Shown here one piece after another: positions 33,777 through 42,896 of a DNA stretch of 47,271 nt; position 1 is the first letter of the stretch, and every line of letters starts with the position of its first letter. The DNA lies in contig DXJG01000002.1 of NCBI GenBank assembly GCA_019056805.1, forward strand, positions 106,907 through 154,177, written 5' to 3'. This DNA is from Candidatus Baldrarchaeota archaeon (GTDB lineage Archaea; Asgardarchaeota; Baldrarchaeia; Baldrarchaeales; DXJG01). Position numbers and translations under genes: made by a program. The notes under the pieces were generated by a model that was not told the DNA's origin, made no database searches, and saw only the letters and a program-made list of their open reading frames with translations.

Positions 33777-36700
33777 TTGAAAAACAAACAAAAAATAAGA
33801 TTTAAGAGGTTTCGTAAAGATCTAAAGAAGTATTTCTTCGTTTTTTCCTTAATGTTCTCGCTACTCTACGTGGAATTCGTATTCTTTGTGAATTCAGCGT
33901 CCACAGGGCCCTTAGAGGGACTAGCAGTCTACTTGAATCCTGAGGGAAATGAGATTGAAAACGCTGTGGGAAGACTTGCAATAACAGACGAAGCACACCT
34001 ATTGGTAAAAGGTGAAGGGAAGTTTGAACTAAAAATATATGACTCAGAAGGAAGGCTTGTTCTGACAAGAAGAGGGAGATTTAATAATACAGGGTTTGCA
34101 GACATAAGCTTTCAACTTTCTCCAGAAAAGTTCAAAGTAAACAAGGAATACGTAGTTGTGCTTGAAGCTTTCAACGAACCTCTACCATTGATTCTAAAAT
34201 GTGGGAAAACAAAAATTAGGTTTAAGGTTAAGAGGGATATAACAAAACTTGGAATAGGATTCTACAAAAACCCCGTGACAAACGAGACAACGGTTTTCGC
34301 AAAGCTAATGGACGAGATAAACCCGATTGCAGGGCGAAAAATAAGGCTTGAGTATAAGCTTTACGCTTCGAATGAAAGCTTCAAATATTTAGGAGAAGCA
34401 ACAACAGATGAAAATGGGAAAGCTGAAATACCACTGAGAATAAACGATACTCAGCTAATTGTTGTTAAAGCCGAGTTTTGTGGAGACGAGTTTTACGAAC
34501 CCTCAGCAGTAAGCGAGATTTTCACAAACCAAATTGACGTAGATCTATACGCAAAATACGTAAGCGGGAAATTAAATTCAAACGCTTTAAACGAAGGAAA
34601 ACTAGGTACTGCGGTTTCCCGAAGTGAATCAAATTTAGAATCGAAATCAAGTACGAATGATAACGCTGGAAGAGTTGAACTTGGACTAATATCAAGCCTA
34701 AGCAAATTCTCCTCCAAATTTAATGTTAGTTTTGGATTTTCCGCGGCGAAAATCAAAGTCGCAATAAAATCCCGTGATGACTCAGTAAAACTTGAGAGCG
34801 AAGGCAAGGATCGAGGAAAGCTTGCTGAAGATGAAATGAACTTTAACTTCGATTTTGAACAAATGACGCTAATGGAATTCCTCAACAGAATTACCATGGA
34901 TGATAGCCCAGCATCTCTACTAGTTGATATTGCTGAAATTTTAAGTAATCCGTGCGATTTACCCTATGTTGTTCATAAGCTCCAAATAGTTTTAAGCAAG
35001 CTTTCTATTGCCTTAATTCCTATAGTTGATGGTGATGGGATTGTTTTGTATAGGGTTGAGGTTCACGAAGTCGTTAAAAAAGTTGCTAAGCAAGTTGAGG
35101 AAACTGTAACCGAGGTTCGCAGCAAGTGGGTTAAAAGGACAAAAACCGTTTATAAAAGGGTTGCTAAGCGGATTAGAGTTTGGATGAAGTTTGTAAAATG
35201 GGTTAAACAGCGTAAAGTTATAACTTATAGGTATTGGGATCCTTTGAAGTGGAGATGGGTAACCGTTTGTCAAGTTTACTATGTTTGGGTTCCAAAAGTG
35301 CAGTGGAAAGTTTTCTGGAAAACAATATACGAGACCGTAACTGAAACAGTAACCTACTGGGTAAGAGTTACTGAGACTGTTACGAAAAAAGTTGTAAAAA
35401 CAGTGTATGAAACAGTTAAGGAAACTGTCAGAGAAAACGTAAACGTATACAGGCTAAAGGTCTTCGAAGGAAAAGTCGTAGATCTGAAGGCGAATAAGGA
35501 ATACAATATAGCTGAGTGGCTTTTAAGTCTAGTAGGTGTAGATGTTAGGGCTTTGAAAGAGGCGATTGAGAACAAAAATAATCCCCTTGGAAGTTTTGTA
35601 GGGGCGTTTGGAGACCTTATAGGATCTCTAATAAACTTTGTAACAAACTTGGTGCAAATGTTTACAGATTCCTTAGAACGGTGTAGAAAGACGCTCATAG
35701 ACTTGATATTCAGTCAGGTATTCTATGATATGCTTGGACGTATGATAGTAATGGCAGAACTGGCGAGAAAGGAGGCAGAGGAAGGGAGTAGTGATAGTAG
35801 TGGAAGTGAGAAGGTTGTGTGGTTTGACGTTGATTTTGACGATTTCAATTTGCTGAGAGACTTAAGTGTAACGCGTTGGCCGGGAGGTGGGATTTGCGCG
35901 TTTTGTGGTCAGTGGCACTATTTACCAGAGGGTACTAAGGATATATCGAATAACGCGAAGCTATATTTGACTTGGAAGAAGCTTCGCGGAGAGAATCCAA
36001 TTGTCGAATATCTTATGGTTGAGAGACACTTATGCATCGTGAAGTATGAGGACGGCACGGAGAGACTTGCATGGGTAGACAAGGGAAGAATGAATATTGG
36101 AGATGATGGAATATTAAAGTATAAGATCGTAGAGGGCGTATATGCAGATATTTTGCCGCTAGGGATAAGGAGAACGTGTAAACTTATTTACAGTTTGAGT
36201 CCAAATAACCCAATGAAGATGACAGTTACACCGATGTATGAGGTTGTGGTTGCTGACTGGGCTAAGGATACAATAAATAGACTTGCTGAGGAAAGGAAGA
36301 GGATCGGTGATGGCGAACAGGTGTATCTACAGAGTTTCGATGAGATAATTAATAGTATAAGAGAGAGTTTGAAGTTCGGGGACGAGAATGCGGAAGTTAA
36401 GGAGATAGAGGTCGGCACCAAGGAAGGGAGGCAACTAATGTTCTTAGGGATACCAACGACAGAGGAGCAGATAAAGAACTTGTTAGGAGGTGAAAATGGT
36501 CTAAAAGAAATACATAATGCTAATGTTCGTATTTTAGCTGAACTACTTGATGGGAACATACCGGAGATGATTAGGGAGAAAGTGGAGAGTGGGGAGTTAA
36601 AGCCGCACTCGGGTGATATAAAGGATTTCTGCATAAGTGTGATAAATGACAAAATGGTGCCATTAAACGGTGAGATAAAGAATATTATAGTCAGGCAGCA

Positions 36701-38537
36701 CAAGGAAGTCTGTAAGATTATCGAGGCTAGGACTGGTGAAGGCGCTAAGCTTACAAACGCTCAATACATTTACGCAATCATAGGCGAGCACAAGTATAGA
36801 GACGTAATCTTGTTGGTTAACGCAGATCCGTTCAAATACGGAGCTGCGGACAAAAATATATTTTACTTGTGCGACGATACGCTGAAGTTTGGAGCTAGGG
36901 GATTCGAAAACCCAGATAAACTCAAAGAAGTAGCAACACTACGTGAATACATTGTGGATCGTCTCTCCGACAGCACCAGATACTACAGGGATGGCAATAA
37001 CTTTCAAGCTTCCCTAAACTTCTTTTACGCTAGGGTGGCGCAGTATGAACTTAAAACCATGCTCTGCGGACGGGATCTAAACAGGGAGGGAACAGAGTTC
37101 AAGATAGGCGATTACACCGAGCAAATATCCGTAGCTGAACTCGCAGAAATAAGGAAGGAACTGGCAAATATTGCAATGAGAGAGAAAACGGATGGAGTGT
37201 TAAGGTATTTTGAGAGGAATGAGAGAGTTAGGTGTATCTTCCTTCAGGTCTGTGGTTTCAAGGATCTAGATAGGGCGCTAAATAAGAAGATTGATAACAG
37301 TATGGAGATAAAGCCCTTATGCGAGGATTTAATCAGCAGAATAATCACGGATAATAAAGCTTTGAACGAGCAACTAGCTTGGCCAATAGGTCATGCACCA
37401 ATTGAAAAATTGGAGGTCTATCAGGAGGTAGTGGACAAGGGTATAACCGTGCGTCAGTTCTGGGATGCTATTGAAACGGCAGCTAGAAAAGAGGCGGGGG
37501 ACATGAAGGAGGCTGGAGGTGTAAAGAGGGAAGAGAAGGGAATAAGCGTGAAAAATGTGGGTAAGATGATTTTCAGATACGAGTTTTCGAGGTACTTGCT
37601 TCAAGAAATCTTCGGCGATAGAGTGAATCTAGTTGAAAAGTTGATAAGAAGGAACGAGAAAGGTGAGATTGAGGGACAAGATTTCGAGAGGCTGAAGGAG
37701 GAGGTAAAACAGGCACTTAGCGAAAAAATCAACGAAATACCAGAACCTCATCGGGAGAGTTTTGTGGAGGAGTTTACAAGGCTCTGTGTGAAGGTTGATT
37801 ATCATAGTAGGAGGCTTAGACTTGCTGGTGACATGGCTAAGGAGGCTTTCGGGTCTTTCAAGTATAAGGAAACGTGGGTGAAGGGATTTGTACAGTATTT
37901 TATTGCCATAGCACTTTTCTGGACTGGCATACTTGCAGCAATGACTATGATAATGGTTAAACCTGAGCCGTTTGCATGGCTTGTTTGTCATGACTGGGCT
38001 AGGATAGGCTTAGGTGTGGGTTTGACAGCGTTGTTTATCATAGGGTTAAACTTTGAGGGGGACTATATGAAAGCGTTGGTAAATCCTAAGAAGTATTTCG
38101 CTGAGGCTATGAAAAATCAAATTGTTGAGAGCGTCAAGGAGAGTGCAAAGAAGGGTTTGAGTTTGAAGGATGTTTTGAATTCTGATAAAAGCTTCGTAAT
38201 AACGATGATTGTGGGCGGGTTTGGAACAGTTATAAAAGAGCTTGGTGTACCGTTCTACACGAGCGATGAGTTATGTGATATGTTTTGTGAGTGGGTTAAG
38301 GGTTTTAACGAGGATGTTGGTAAGGTGCTACATAAGGTTTTAAGCTTCGAAATACCATTCATAAATCAAGCTCTATTCGACTTGATACTGGGGTTCTTGC
38401 TTGGTGGTCCGGTTGAGGTCATAGGCGATTCAATAGTTGGCGCAGTGATGAACATGCTGATGAACGTAATAAACAAGGCTGTAACAGAGTTACTAACGGT
38501 GATGGTTACACAGATCGCTGCTTCGACGGTGAACTAA
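33777..38537 (+). CDS. giant secreted or membrane protein with Ig-like, Trp/Val-rich repeat and C-terminal membrane parts
   Basis: I do not recognise this 1586-residue protein. In order: a signal peptide (basic KNKQKIRFKRFRKDLKKY, then FFVFSLMFSLLYVEFVFFV, NSAS); a beta-rich part and an Ig-like domain to ~245 (GEATTDENGKAEIPLRI); a Ser/Asn/Glu-rich linker; a Trp/Val/Lys region (~424-560, with YETVTETVTYW and TVYETVKETVREN); a Cys/His motif ICAFCGQWHYLP (~706); a long helical region; and two membrane helices (~1370-1426: FIAIALFWTGILAAMTMIM, GLGVGLTALFIIGLNF) with a hydrophobic C-terminus. The start is TTG 33777 because GGAGG at 33767-33771 gives a 5-base spacing; ATG 33756 has none. It is richer in G than its neighbours, hinting at transfer. 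The next gene starts right after its stop. Confidence 0.75.
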   Translation: MKNKQKIRFKRFRKDLKKYFFVFSLMFSLLYVEFVFFVNSASTGPLEGLAVYLNPEGNEIENAVGRLAITDEAHLLVKGEGKFELKIYDSEGRLVLTRRGRFNNTGFADISFQLSPEKFKVNKEYVVVLEAFNEPLPLILKCGKTKIRFKVKRDITKLGIGFYKNPVTNETTVFAKLMDEINPIAGRKIRLEYKLYASNESFKYLGEATTDENGKAEIPLRINDTQLIVVKAEFCGDEFYEPSAVSEIFTNQIDVDLYAKYVSGKLNSNALNEGKLGTAVSRSESNLESKSSTNDNAGRVELGLISSLSKFSSKFNVSFGFSAAKIKVAIKSRDDSVKLESEGKDRGKLAEDEMNFNFDFEQMTLMEFLNRITMDDSPASLLVDIAEILSNPCDLPYVVHKLQIVLSKLSIALIPIVDGDGIVLYRVEVHEVVKKVAKQVEETVTEVRSKWVKRTKTVYKRVAKRIRVWMKFVKWVKQRKVITYRYWDPLKWRWVTVCQVYYVWVPKVQWKVFWKTIYETVTETVTYWVRVTETVTKKVVKTVYETVKETVRENVNVYRLKVFEGKVVDLKANKEYNIAEWLLSLVGVDVRALKEAIENKNNPLGSFVGAFGDLIGSLINFVTNLVQMFTDSLERCRKTLIDLIFSQVFYDMLGRMIVMAELARKEAEEGSSDSSGSEKVVWFDVDFDDFNLLRDLSVTRWPGGGICAFCGQWHYLPEGTKDISNNAKLYLTWKKLRGENPIVEYLMVERHLCIVKYEDGTERLAWVDKGRMNIGDDGILKYKIVEGVYADILPLGIRRTCKLIYSLSPNNPMKMTVTPMYEVVVADWAKDTINRLAEERKRIGDGEQVYLQSFDEIINSIRESLKFGDENAEVKEIEVGTKEGRQLMFLGIPTTEEQIKNLLGGENGLKEIHNANVRILAELLDGNIPEMIREKVESGELKPHSGDIKDFCISVINDKMVPLNGEIKNIIVRQHKEVCKIIEARTGEGAKLTNAQYIYAIIGEHKYRDVILLVNADPFKYGAADKNIFYLCDDTLKFGARGFENPDKLKEVATLREYIVDRLSDSTRYYRDGNNFQASLNFFYARVAQYELKTMLCGRDLNREGTEFKIGDYTEQISVAELAEIRKELANIAMREKTDGVLRYFERNERVRCIFLQVCGFKDLDRALNKKIDNSMEIKPLCEDLISRIITDNKALNEQLAWPIGHAPIEKLEVYQEVVDKGITVRQFWDAIETAARKEAGDMKEAGGVKREEKGISVKNVGKMIFRYEFSRYLLQEIFGDRVNLVEKLIRRNEKGEIEGQDFERLKEEVKQALSEKINEIPEPHRESFVEEFTRLCVKVDYHSRRLRLAGDMAKEAFGSFKYKETWVKGFVQYFIAIALFWTGILAAMTMIMVKPEPFAWLVCHDWARIGLGVGLTALFIIGLNFEGDYMKALVNPKKYFAEAMKNQIVESVKESAKKGLSLKDVLNSDKSFVITMIVGGFGTVIKELGVPFYTSDELCDMFCEWVKGFNEDVGKVLHKVLSFEIPFINQALFDLILGFLLGGPVEVIGDSIVGAVMNMLMNVINKAVTELLTVMVTQIAASTVN

Positions 38538-39638
38538 ATGGTTAGGAAAGGAAAATTTAAATTACTGTACATAGATTTAAAACCGGACGAAAAACTTAGT
38601 GGAAGGCTTCTGGAACTATTTCGTAGGGTTCCAGTTGAATGTTCAATAGCTAAAATAGAATATTTTTTTATTTATAATTTTGACGTCGAATCTGCTGTTG
38701 AGGGACTTACTGATCGGTGTAAGAGAGACGTGGGCAATCTATATCATATTACTGTTGAGGATGCTGAGTTTCCTGTTTTTTCTGGTGAAGTTAAACCGTT
38801 GGAGTTTCCTGAGGATGTTAAGGCTGATTTTATGGAGATTTGGGTAAATGGTAGCTTAGATGATAGGTGGAGGATTGTCTCAGATATTTTCAGGGATTGT
38901 AAGATGTTTAGGGTGAGAGAAGACCTTTATATTGTTGAAACGCTAATTAAATATGAGGGTTACAAGTACTACGTTGTTAAAGTGGGAGATTTCGCTAAGA
39001 AAAGTACTTATATCGACGATGACGGGCTAAGGGTTTCGGAGTACGAGAATGCCTGGAGGAAGAAGCCAGTTAGGACAAGAAAGGGTAAAAAGACGTGGGT
39101 TAGGGTTTTAGCAAAACACTCCCTCATAATGCCTGAGGCTGTAGTCATTGTTAATAAAATGACTAGAGACTTAATTTACGAGGTTAGTAATGGTAGATGT
39201 TTCATGTGTTCTTTTAGTGTTGAGGCGACTGAGGAAGCAATAAAACTACTATCGGAACTCAGAGATAACCCAGAAATATGGGGCATTAATCTGTGGAAGA
39301 GAGAAGAAGTTTATAGCGGGAAAATCGGCTTTGATGAGTTTCTTAAGTTTGATGAAAAGTGTTGGGCTGCAATCGCTTCAAACTACAAAGGTTACAACTC
39401 GTTGAAGGATCCCACAGGATGGAGAAGTCCTGAGAACCTTGAGGCTTTTAGGAGATCTGGTTGGGGATGGAAAGGCTGTATGGGCCTTGTTGTAGTTGAA
39501 AATGGCTATGATGTCAAAGTTCCTTACTCCGGCTTTCTTCGTCTCGAAAAATATTACAAGTGGAGAAATAGGTTTTTAGAATGGGGTAGGGAGATCTGTT
39601 TGCCAGAGAAGAGACTTCGGACATTCTATAATCTGTGA
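38538..39638 (+). CDS. unknown cytosolic partner of the giant protein
   Basis: The 366-residue protein starts at the base after the giant gene's TAA, so the pair is translated as a unit. It has no signal peptide or membrane helix. Visible are LLYIDLKPDEKLSGRLLELF, a mixed alpha/beta body, a basic patch KKPVRTRKGKKTWVRVLAKH, a CFMCSF pair, and a C-terminal Trp/Gly-rich stretch (DPTGWRSPENLEAFRRSGWG) followed by aromatic residues. No known family was recognised. Codon use resembles the giant gene (AGG, GGG-rich), so the two probably moved together. A stem TCCGAAG/CTTCGGA follows the stop and may end the transcript. Confidence 0.65.
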   Translation: MVRKGKFKLLYIDLKPDEKLSGRLLELFRRVPVECSIAKIEYFFIYNFDVESAVEGLTDRCKRDVGNLYHITVEDAEFPVFSGEVKPLEFPEDVKADFMEIWVNGSLDDRWRIVSDIFRDCKMFRVREDLYIVETLIKYEGYKYYVVKVGDFAKKSTYIDDDGLRVSEYENAWRKKPVRTRKGKKTWVRVLAKHSLIMPEAVVIVNKMTRDLIYEVSNGRCFMCSFSVEATEEAIKLLSELRDNPEIWGINLWKREEVYSGKIGFDEFLKFDEKCWAAIASNYKGYNSLKDPTGWRSPENLEAFRRSGWGWKGCMGLVVVENGYDVKVPYSGFLRLEKYYKWRNRFLEWGREICLPEKRLRTFYNL

Positions 39639-39651
39639 AACCGGCTTTCGT

Positions 39652-39678
39652 TCCGAAGCATAAAAATGTAACTTCGGA
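39652..39678 (+). terminator. hairpin after the giant-protein operon
   Basis: TCCGAAG (39652-39658) pairs with CTTCGGA (39672-39678) over a 13-base A-rich loop, just after the stop of the 366-residue protein. It is not followed by a strong T run, so termination is only probable. Confidence 0.4.
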
Positions 39679-39679
39679 G

Positions 39680-39923
39680 ACTTTATATAATTTTAGAAGC
39701 GAAAGCTTAAATAACTCACTTAATAATGTGAGTAATGATAAGGTTTAGAAGTTGTACTGATTCATAAGTGGCCGATGACGACAATCCGGCAAGGAGGAAC
39801 ACATGACTGATCACAGTTACGCGCGAGGCCTTTTAATATTTTACACATTTAATGGTTATTATACTTATTTTTGGTGTAGTGGATTTTGTTTCGGATGATG
39901 CCTGGTCTGGTGGAGGGTAGGCG
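39680..39923 (+). other. structured leader region before the methyltransferase gene
   Basis: A TATA-like CTTTATATAATTTTAG begins the stretch. Then come short hairpins (AAGC-GAAA-GCTT; CTCAC-TTAATAAT-GTGAG), two CTGA and two near-C-box motifs (ATGATAA at 39735, ATGACGA at 39775), a GGCC...GGCC pair (39771 and 39827) and a T-rich end (CCTTTTAATATTTT). A small RNA or a structured leader is likely; the C/D spacing is irregular, so a standard C/D RNA is not proved. It also contains the ORF at 39803. Confidence 0.35.
39803..39898 (+). CDS. possible 31-residue small protein
   Basis: ATG 39803 lies 6 bases behind AAGGAGGA, the strongest ribosome binding site in the window. It encodes MTDHSYARGLLIFYTFNGYY and then TYFWCSGFCFG, an aromatic-rich short peptide. 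The TGA at 39896-39898 is ~25 bases before the methyltransferase TTG. It may be a real small (membrane-active) protein or a leader peptide; the ribosome site is the main support. Confidence 0.35.
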   Translation: MTDHSYARGLLIFYTFNGYYTYFWCSGFCFG

Positions 39924-40469
39924 TTGGGTTTTGATAAAAAGAGGAGGGTAAAATTTTTTTATGATGCTACAGCGAAGTTTTACAGGAAACGGTATTATGA
40001 TATTCAATTAATTAAGTATGGAATTATTCTTAAAAAAATAGATAATGGAAAGTTTTTAGTTATTGATGTGGGATGTGGCATTGGTTTTCTTTGTCATTTA
40101 CTCTCTTTAAAGGGATTTAGAGTTGTTGGTATTGACTTTTCAATTGAAATGCTCAGAGAAGCAAAAAAATCAAGGCAATTACCAAGCGTTTCTTTTCTAT
40201 GCTGTGATTCTGATTTTTTACCTTTCCGTAGTGATGTTTTTACCGGGGCTTTTAGTGTCACTTTACTTCAAAATCTACCTGATTCCACGTTATCATTAAG
40301 TGAAATGGTCAGAGTTTGTAAAAAGGAAAGTATATTATATCTATCGGTATTATCAAAATCTCTAGACACAAAGGATTTAAGGATTCTACTTTCAAAGGCT
40401 GGTTTGAAAGATGTTGAGGTTTGGGGGAGTTTTGGTAGCGAGGATATCTATGGATGCGGGAAAGTTTAA
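39924..40469 (+). CDS. class I SAM-dependent methyltransferase (methyltransferase-11 type)
   Basis: The 181-residue protein has motif I VIDVGCGIGFLCHLLSLKG (residues ~46-64), motif II VVGIDFSIEMLREAKK, motif III VSFLCCDSDFLPFRSD and motif IV AFSVTLLQNLP. This is the core of UbiE/methyltransferase-11 enzymes, acting on small molecules or lipids; the substrate cannot be read from the sequence. It is shorter than most, lacking a C-terminal lid. The start is TTG 39924, 7 bases after GGAGGG. It lies 108 bases before the LSm gene. Confidence 0.8.
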   Translation: MGFDKKRRVKFFYDATAKFYRKRYYDIQLIKYGIILKKIDNGKFLVIDVGCGIGFLCHLLSLKGFRVVGIDFSIEMLREAKKSRQLPSVSFLCCDSDFLPFRSDVFTGAFSVTLLQNLPDSTLSLSEMVRVCKKESILYLSVLSKSLDTKDLRILLSKAGLKDVEVWGSFGSEDIYGCGKV

Positions 40470-40577
40470 AAGATTATGTCAATATTCGACTTGAAATAAA
40501 GAGTATGTATGAATAGATAGCAAGGTTTTTATTGTTTGAGTTATACATTTTTTCGAGAATCAGGGGGCATGTGTTGC

Positions 40578-40823
40578 ATGGAAAAAGATCCACTTAAACT
40601 ACTGGCAAAATCAATAAACAATGTTGTTCTTGTTAAACTAAAAAACGGTTTAGAATATAAGGGCAGATTGATCGAAGTAGATAACTATATGAATTTGGTC
40701 CTTAGTAGTGCCGAAGAGGTTGAAGAAGGAGAACCCAAAGCTAAGTATGGAGAAATTTTCATTAGAGGAAATAATATACTATTTATTAAACCAGATATCA
40801 CTGAAACCGACTGGGAAGAATGA
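40578..40823 (+). CDS. archaeal Sm-like (LSm) RNA-binding protein
   Basis: The 81-residue Sm protein has Sm1 (VVLVKLKNGLEYKGRLIEVD, NYMNLVLSSAEEV) and Sm2 (GEIFIRGNNILFIKPD). It forms a heptameric ring that binds U-rich RNA. ATG 40578 is chosen because GGGGG at 40563-40567 is 10 bases upstream and the family begins at this point; ATG 40569 is too close. It converges with DUF460. Archaeal LSm genes often neighbour L37e; no eL37 is seen here. Confidence 0.93.
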   Translation: MEKDPLKLLAKSINNVVLVKLKNGLEYKGRLIEVDNYMNLVLSSAEEVEEGEPKAKYGEIFIRGNNILFIKPDITETDWEE

Positions 40824-40850
40824 AAATCCTGCTTTAGAGTATTTAGACGG

Positions 40851-42896
40851 TTACTCTGCTACTTTTCTCTCCATTCTATACTTTTCTAGAAGTCTCTCTA
40901 TTCTTTCTTCGAGTTCCTTTTTCTCCATTTCTGAATATTCTCTTAGTCGCTTTTCAATTATCTGTTCAAGCTCTTTTTTACTAATCGTTGCAAACTCGTC
41001 AACTCTTCTTATATTTACTTCTTCTACCGATAGTACCGGTATTTTTGCTTTGAAAAATTCTTTAAACGCCATATGACTCATTGGAGTCCCACATATTATT
41101 GCTTTTACACCCTTTTTAATTAACAATTTAGCTGTTGAAGGCCCTCCTCCACTTGCATCCAAGAGAAAGACAACGTCTCCTCTTTTTATACCAACTTCTC
41201 TTTCAGTATCCATTATTCCTTCATAAGAAAATCTTCTTATCACTTTTAATGGTATAGCCAAACCTCGTGTTTCCATAACTCTCATTCTAATTAGCTGAGC
41301 AATTTTCTCATTAAGTTTAGCTATTTCATTCTTTAAAATTAAGTTCTCTTTTCTCAGTCTCTCTATTTCACGTTCTCTAAGCGAAATTTCTCTCAATTTT
41401 TTAATTTCAATAGCTTGTTCAGAAGTTATTTTTTCAATGAATTCTTTAAGCTCCTGATTTTTCTTCTCCAGTTCAGAAACTTTTGTTTTTAATTTTTGAA
41501 TCTGTCCTTCTAATCTTTTAATCACTTTTTCTTTAACATGTAATTGTTCTTTTAAATCGAGAACCTCTGGACTTGGTTTCTTTTCAATTGGTTTCGTTGT
41601 TTCCTCTGGTTCAGGTTTCTTTCTCGTTTCTTCTATTTCCTGAACCACTTTATTGATAGCGTCCTTTATAGACATTCCCTGAATCACCAGGGTCTTTACG
41701 GGATCAACAGGTATATTAATTCCAAGTTCTCTTATATGGGCTTCCACCCGGGCGAGTTTGTTCTTTAAACTTTGGTATGCCTTTATTGCTGCTGCTAATG
41801 CATCTCGCTGATGTGAATCTAAAGATATTTCTTCTTGATTTATTTTTTTGAGATAATCTTGGACAAGTGTTCTTTTTTCAACTACTGTTAGTGGCTTTGA
41901 AGGTTGAAAAAGTTGTGAATTGAGCGTTTTCGCTAATTTTTCAACAAATTGAGGTACCTGTGTCACATCGGTTGCTATTACTGCTGGTACACCGTGTTTA
42001 GCTATCAATCTTATAATGTCTTTTCTCGTTAACTCTTTTGCACTCTTTACCTCTAATATATTGCCATCAATATCTAAAATAGCAACACCAGTTGTGACTC
42101 CGGGATCTACTCCAACTATAACGTATTTTATCTCTTTCATTTTTATATCGGAAGAATGTAAAGGCAAAAATTCTATGTGCCTTTTTTGTACAGGAGTTAC
42201 TTTTATTTGAATATCCTGACCTTTAACAGGTTTTACAAGATTTAATACAGTATCATAATTTGCGTAAACAGTAAACTTACTTCTCACAAACCCGTGTTCA
42301 GACTTCCTTATGTATAAATCAAAATCTAACCCATGCGTATTGAGCAGACTCTCTATTTGATGTGTTGTTCGCTGAACAAGTGCGTACAATCTTCTTCTAT
42401 ATCTATCTTGACTCCATCCTCCAGGCCCTAAACTTCTTCCTCTAGATACCGTTATTTGCGTCTCTTCTTCAAAAGCCGAAACTAAATATCCTACACCCTT
42501 AGCTGCAAGTAATGCTGAAGCTTCAGCTTCTTCTAATGGAGATGCTTTACTTGGAATATTTATATCATGCCTCTTAGCTAACCTATGTAAAGGCTCCATG
42601 CCGTGTAGTGGAGAACCAGTTACTTGAATTACTTTGGTTTTTGCTGGTATTTTTAACATAAAGTTTATTATGTATTTCTCCTCCGACCCTAGTTCAAAAA
42701 TATTATCAATGGCTATAATATCTGGTTTTATTTCATTAATTTTTTCTACAAGCTTATAGTAGCTTAGTTCTTCATATTTTTCAATAATTTTATTGTCTTG
42801 AAGAATTACAACTGCATATTTCGCTTGTCTTTTAGAAGATGGGGATCTCATTGGTAAAATATCAATCCCCATGATAATTTTATCTTCATTTTCCAT
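40851..42896 (-). CDS. DUF460/COG2433 protein: RNase H-like fold with long coiled coil
   Basis: The 681-residue protein has an N-terminal alpha/beta part (IMGIDILPMRSPSSKRQAKY, AIDNIFELGSEEKYI), a central RNase H/RuvC-like domain (VIVGVDPGVTTGVAILDIDG with the first Asp; DSHQRDALAAAIKAY near its end), a coiled coil of ~130 residues (LKEQLHVKEKVIKRLEGQIQ onwards) and a C-terminal domain (GDVVFLLDASGGGPSTAKLL). This family is found across archaea; a nuclease role is expected from the fold but unproven. ATG 42896 has GGTGG 6 bases upstream and is favoured over TTG 42899. Confidence 0.85.
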   Translation of the reverse strand: MENEDKIIMGIDILPMRSPSSKRQAKYAVVILQDNKIIEKYEELSYYKLVEKINEIKPDIIAIDNIFELGSEEKYIINFMLKIPAKTKVIQVTGSPLHGMEPLHRLAKRHDINIPSKASPLEEAEASALLAAKGVGYLVSAFEEETQITVSRGRSLGPGGWSQDRYRRRLYALVQRTTHQIESLLNTHGLDFDLYIRKSEHGFVRSKFTVYANYDTVLNLVKPVKGQDIQIKVTPVQKRHIEFLPLHSSDIKMKEIKYVIVGVDPGVTTGVAILDIDGNILEVKSAKELTRKDIIRLIAKHGVPAVIATDVTQVPQFVEKLAKTLNSQLFQPSKPLTVVEKRTLVQDYLKKINQEEISLDSHQRDALAAAIKAYQSLKNKLARVEAHIRELGINIPVDPVKTLVIQGMSIKDAINKVVQEIEETRKKPEPEETTKPIEKKPSPEVLDLKEQLHVKEKVIKRLEGQIQKLKTKVSELEKKNQELKEFIEKITSEQAIEIKKLREISLREREIERLRKENLILKNEIAKLNEKIAQLIRMRVMETRGLAIPLKVIRRFSYEGIMDTEREVGIKRGDVVFLLDASGGGPSTAKLLIKKGVKAIICGTPMSHMAFKEFFKAKIPVLSVEEVNIRRVDEFATISKKELEQIIEKRLREYSEMEKKELEERIERLLEKYRMERKVAE

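Noticed and set aside
34493..37991. minus-strand frames opposite the giant gene
   Set aside because: They lie fully inside a clearly coding frame and have no start signals or family features.
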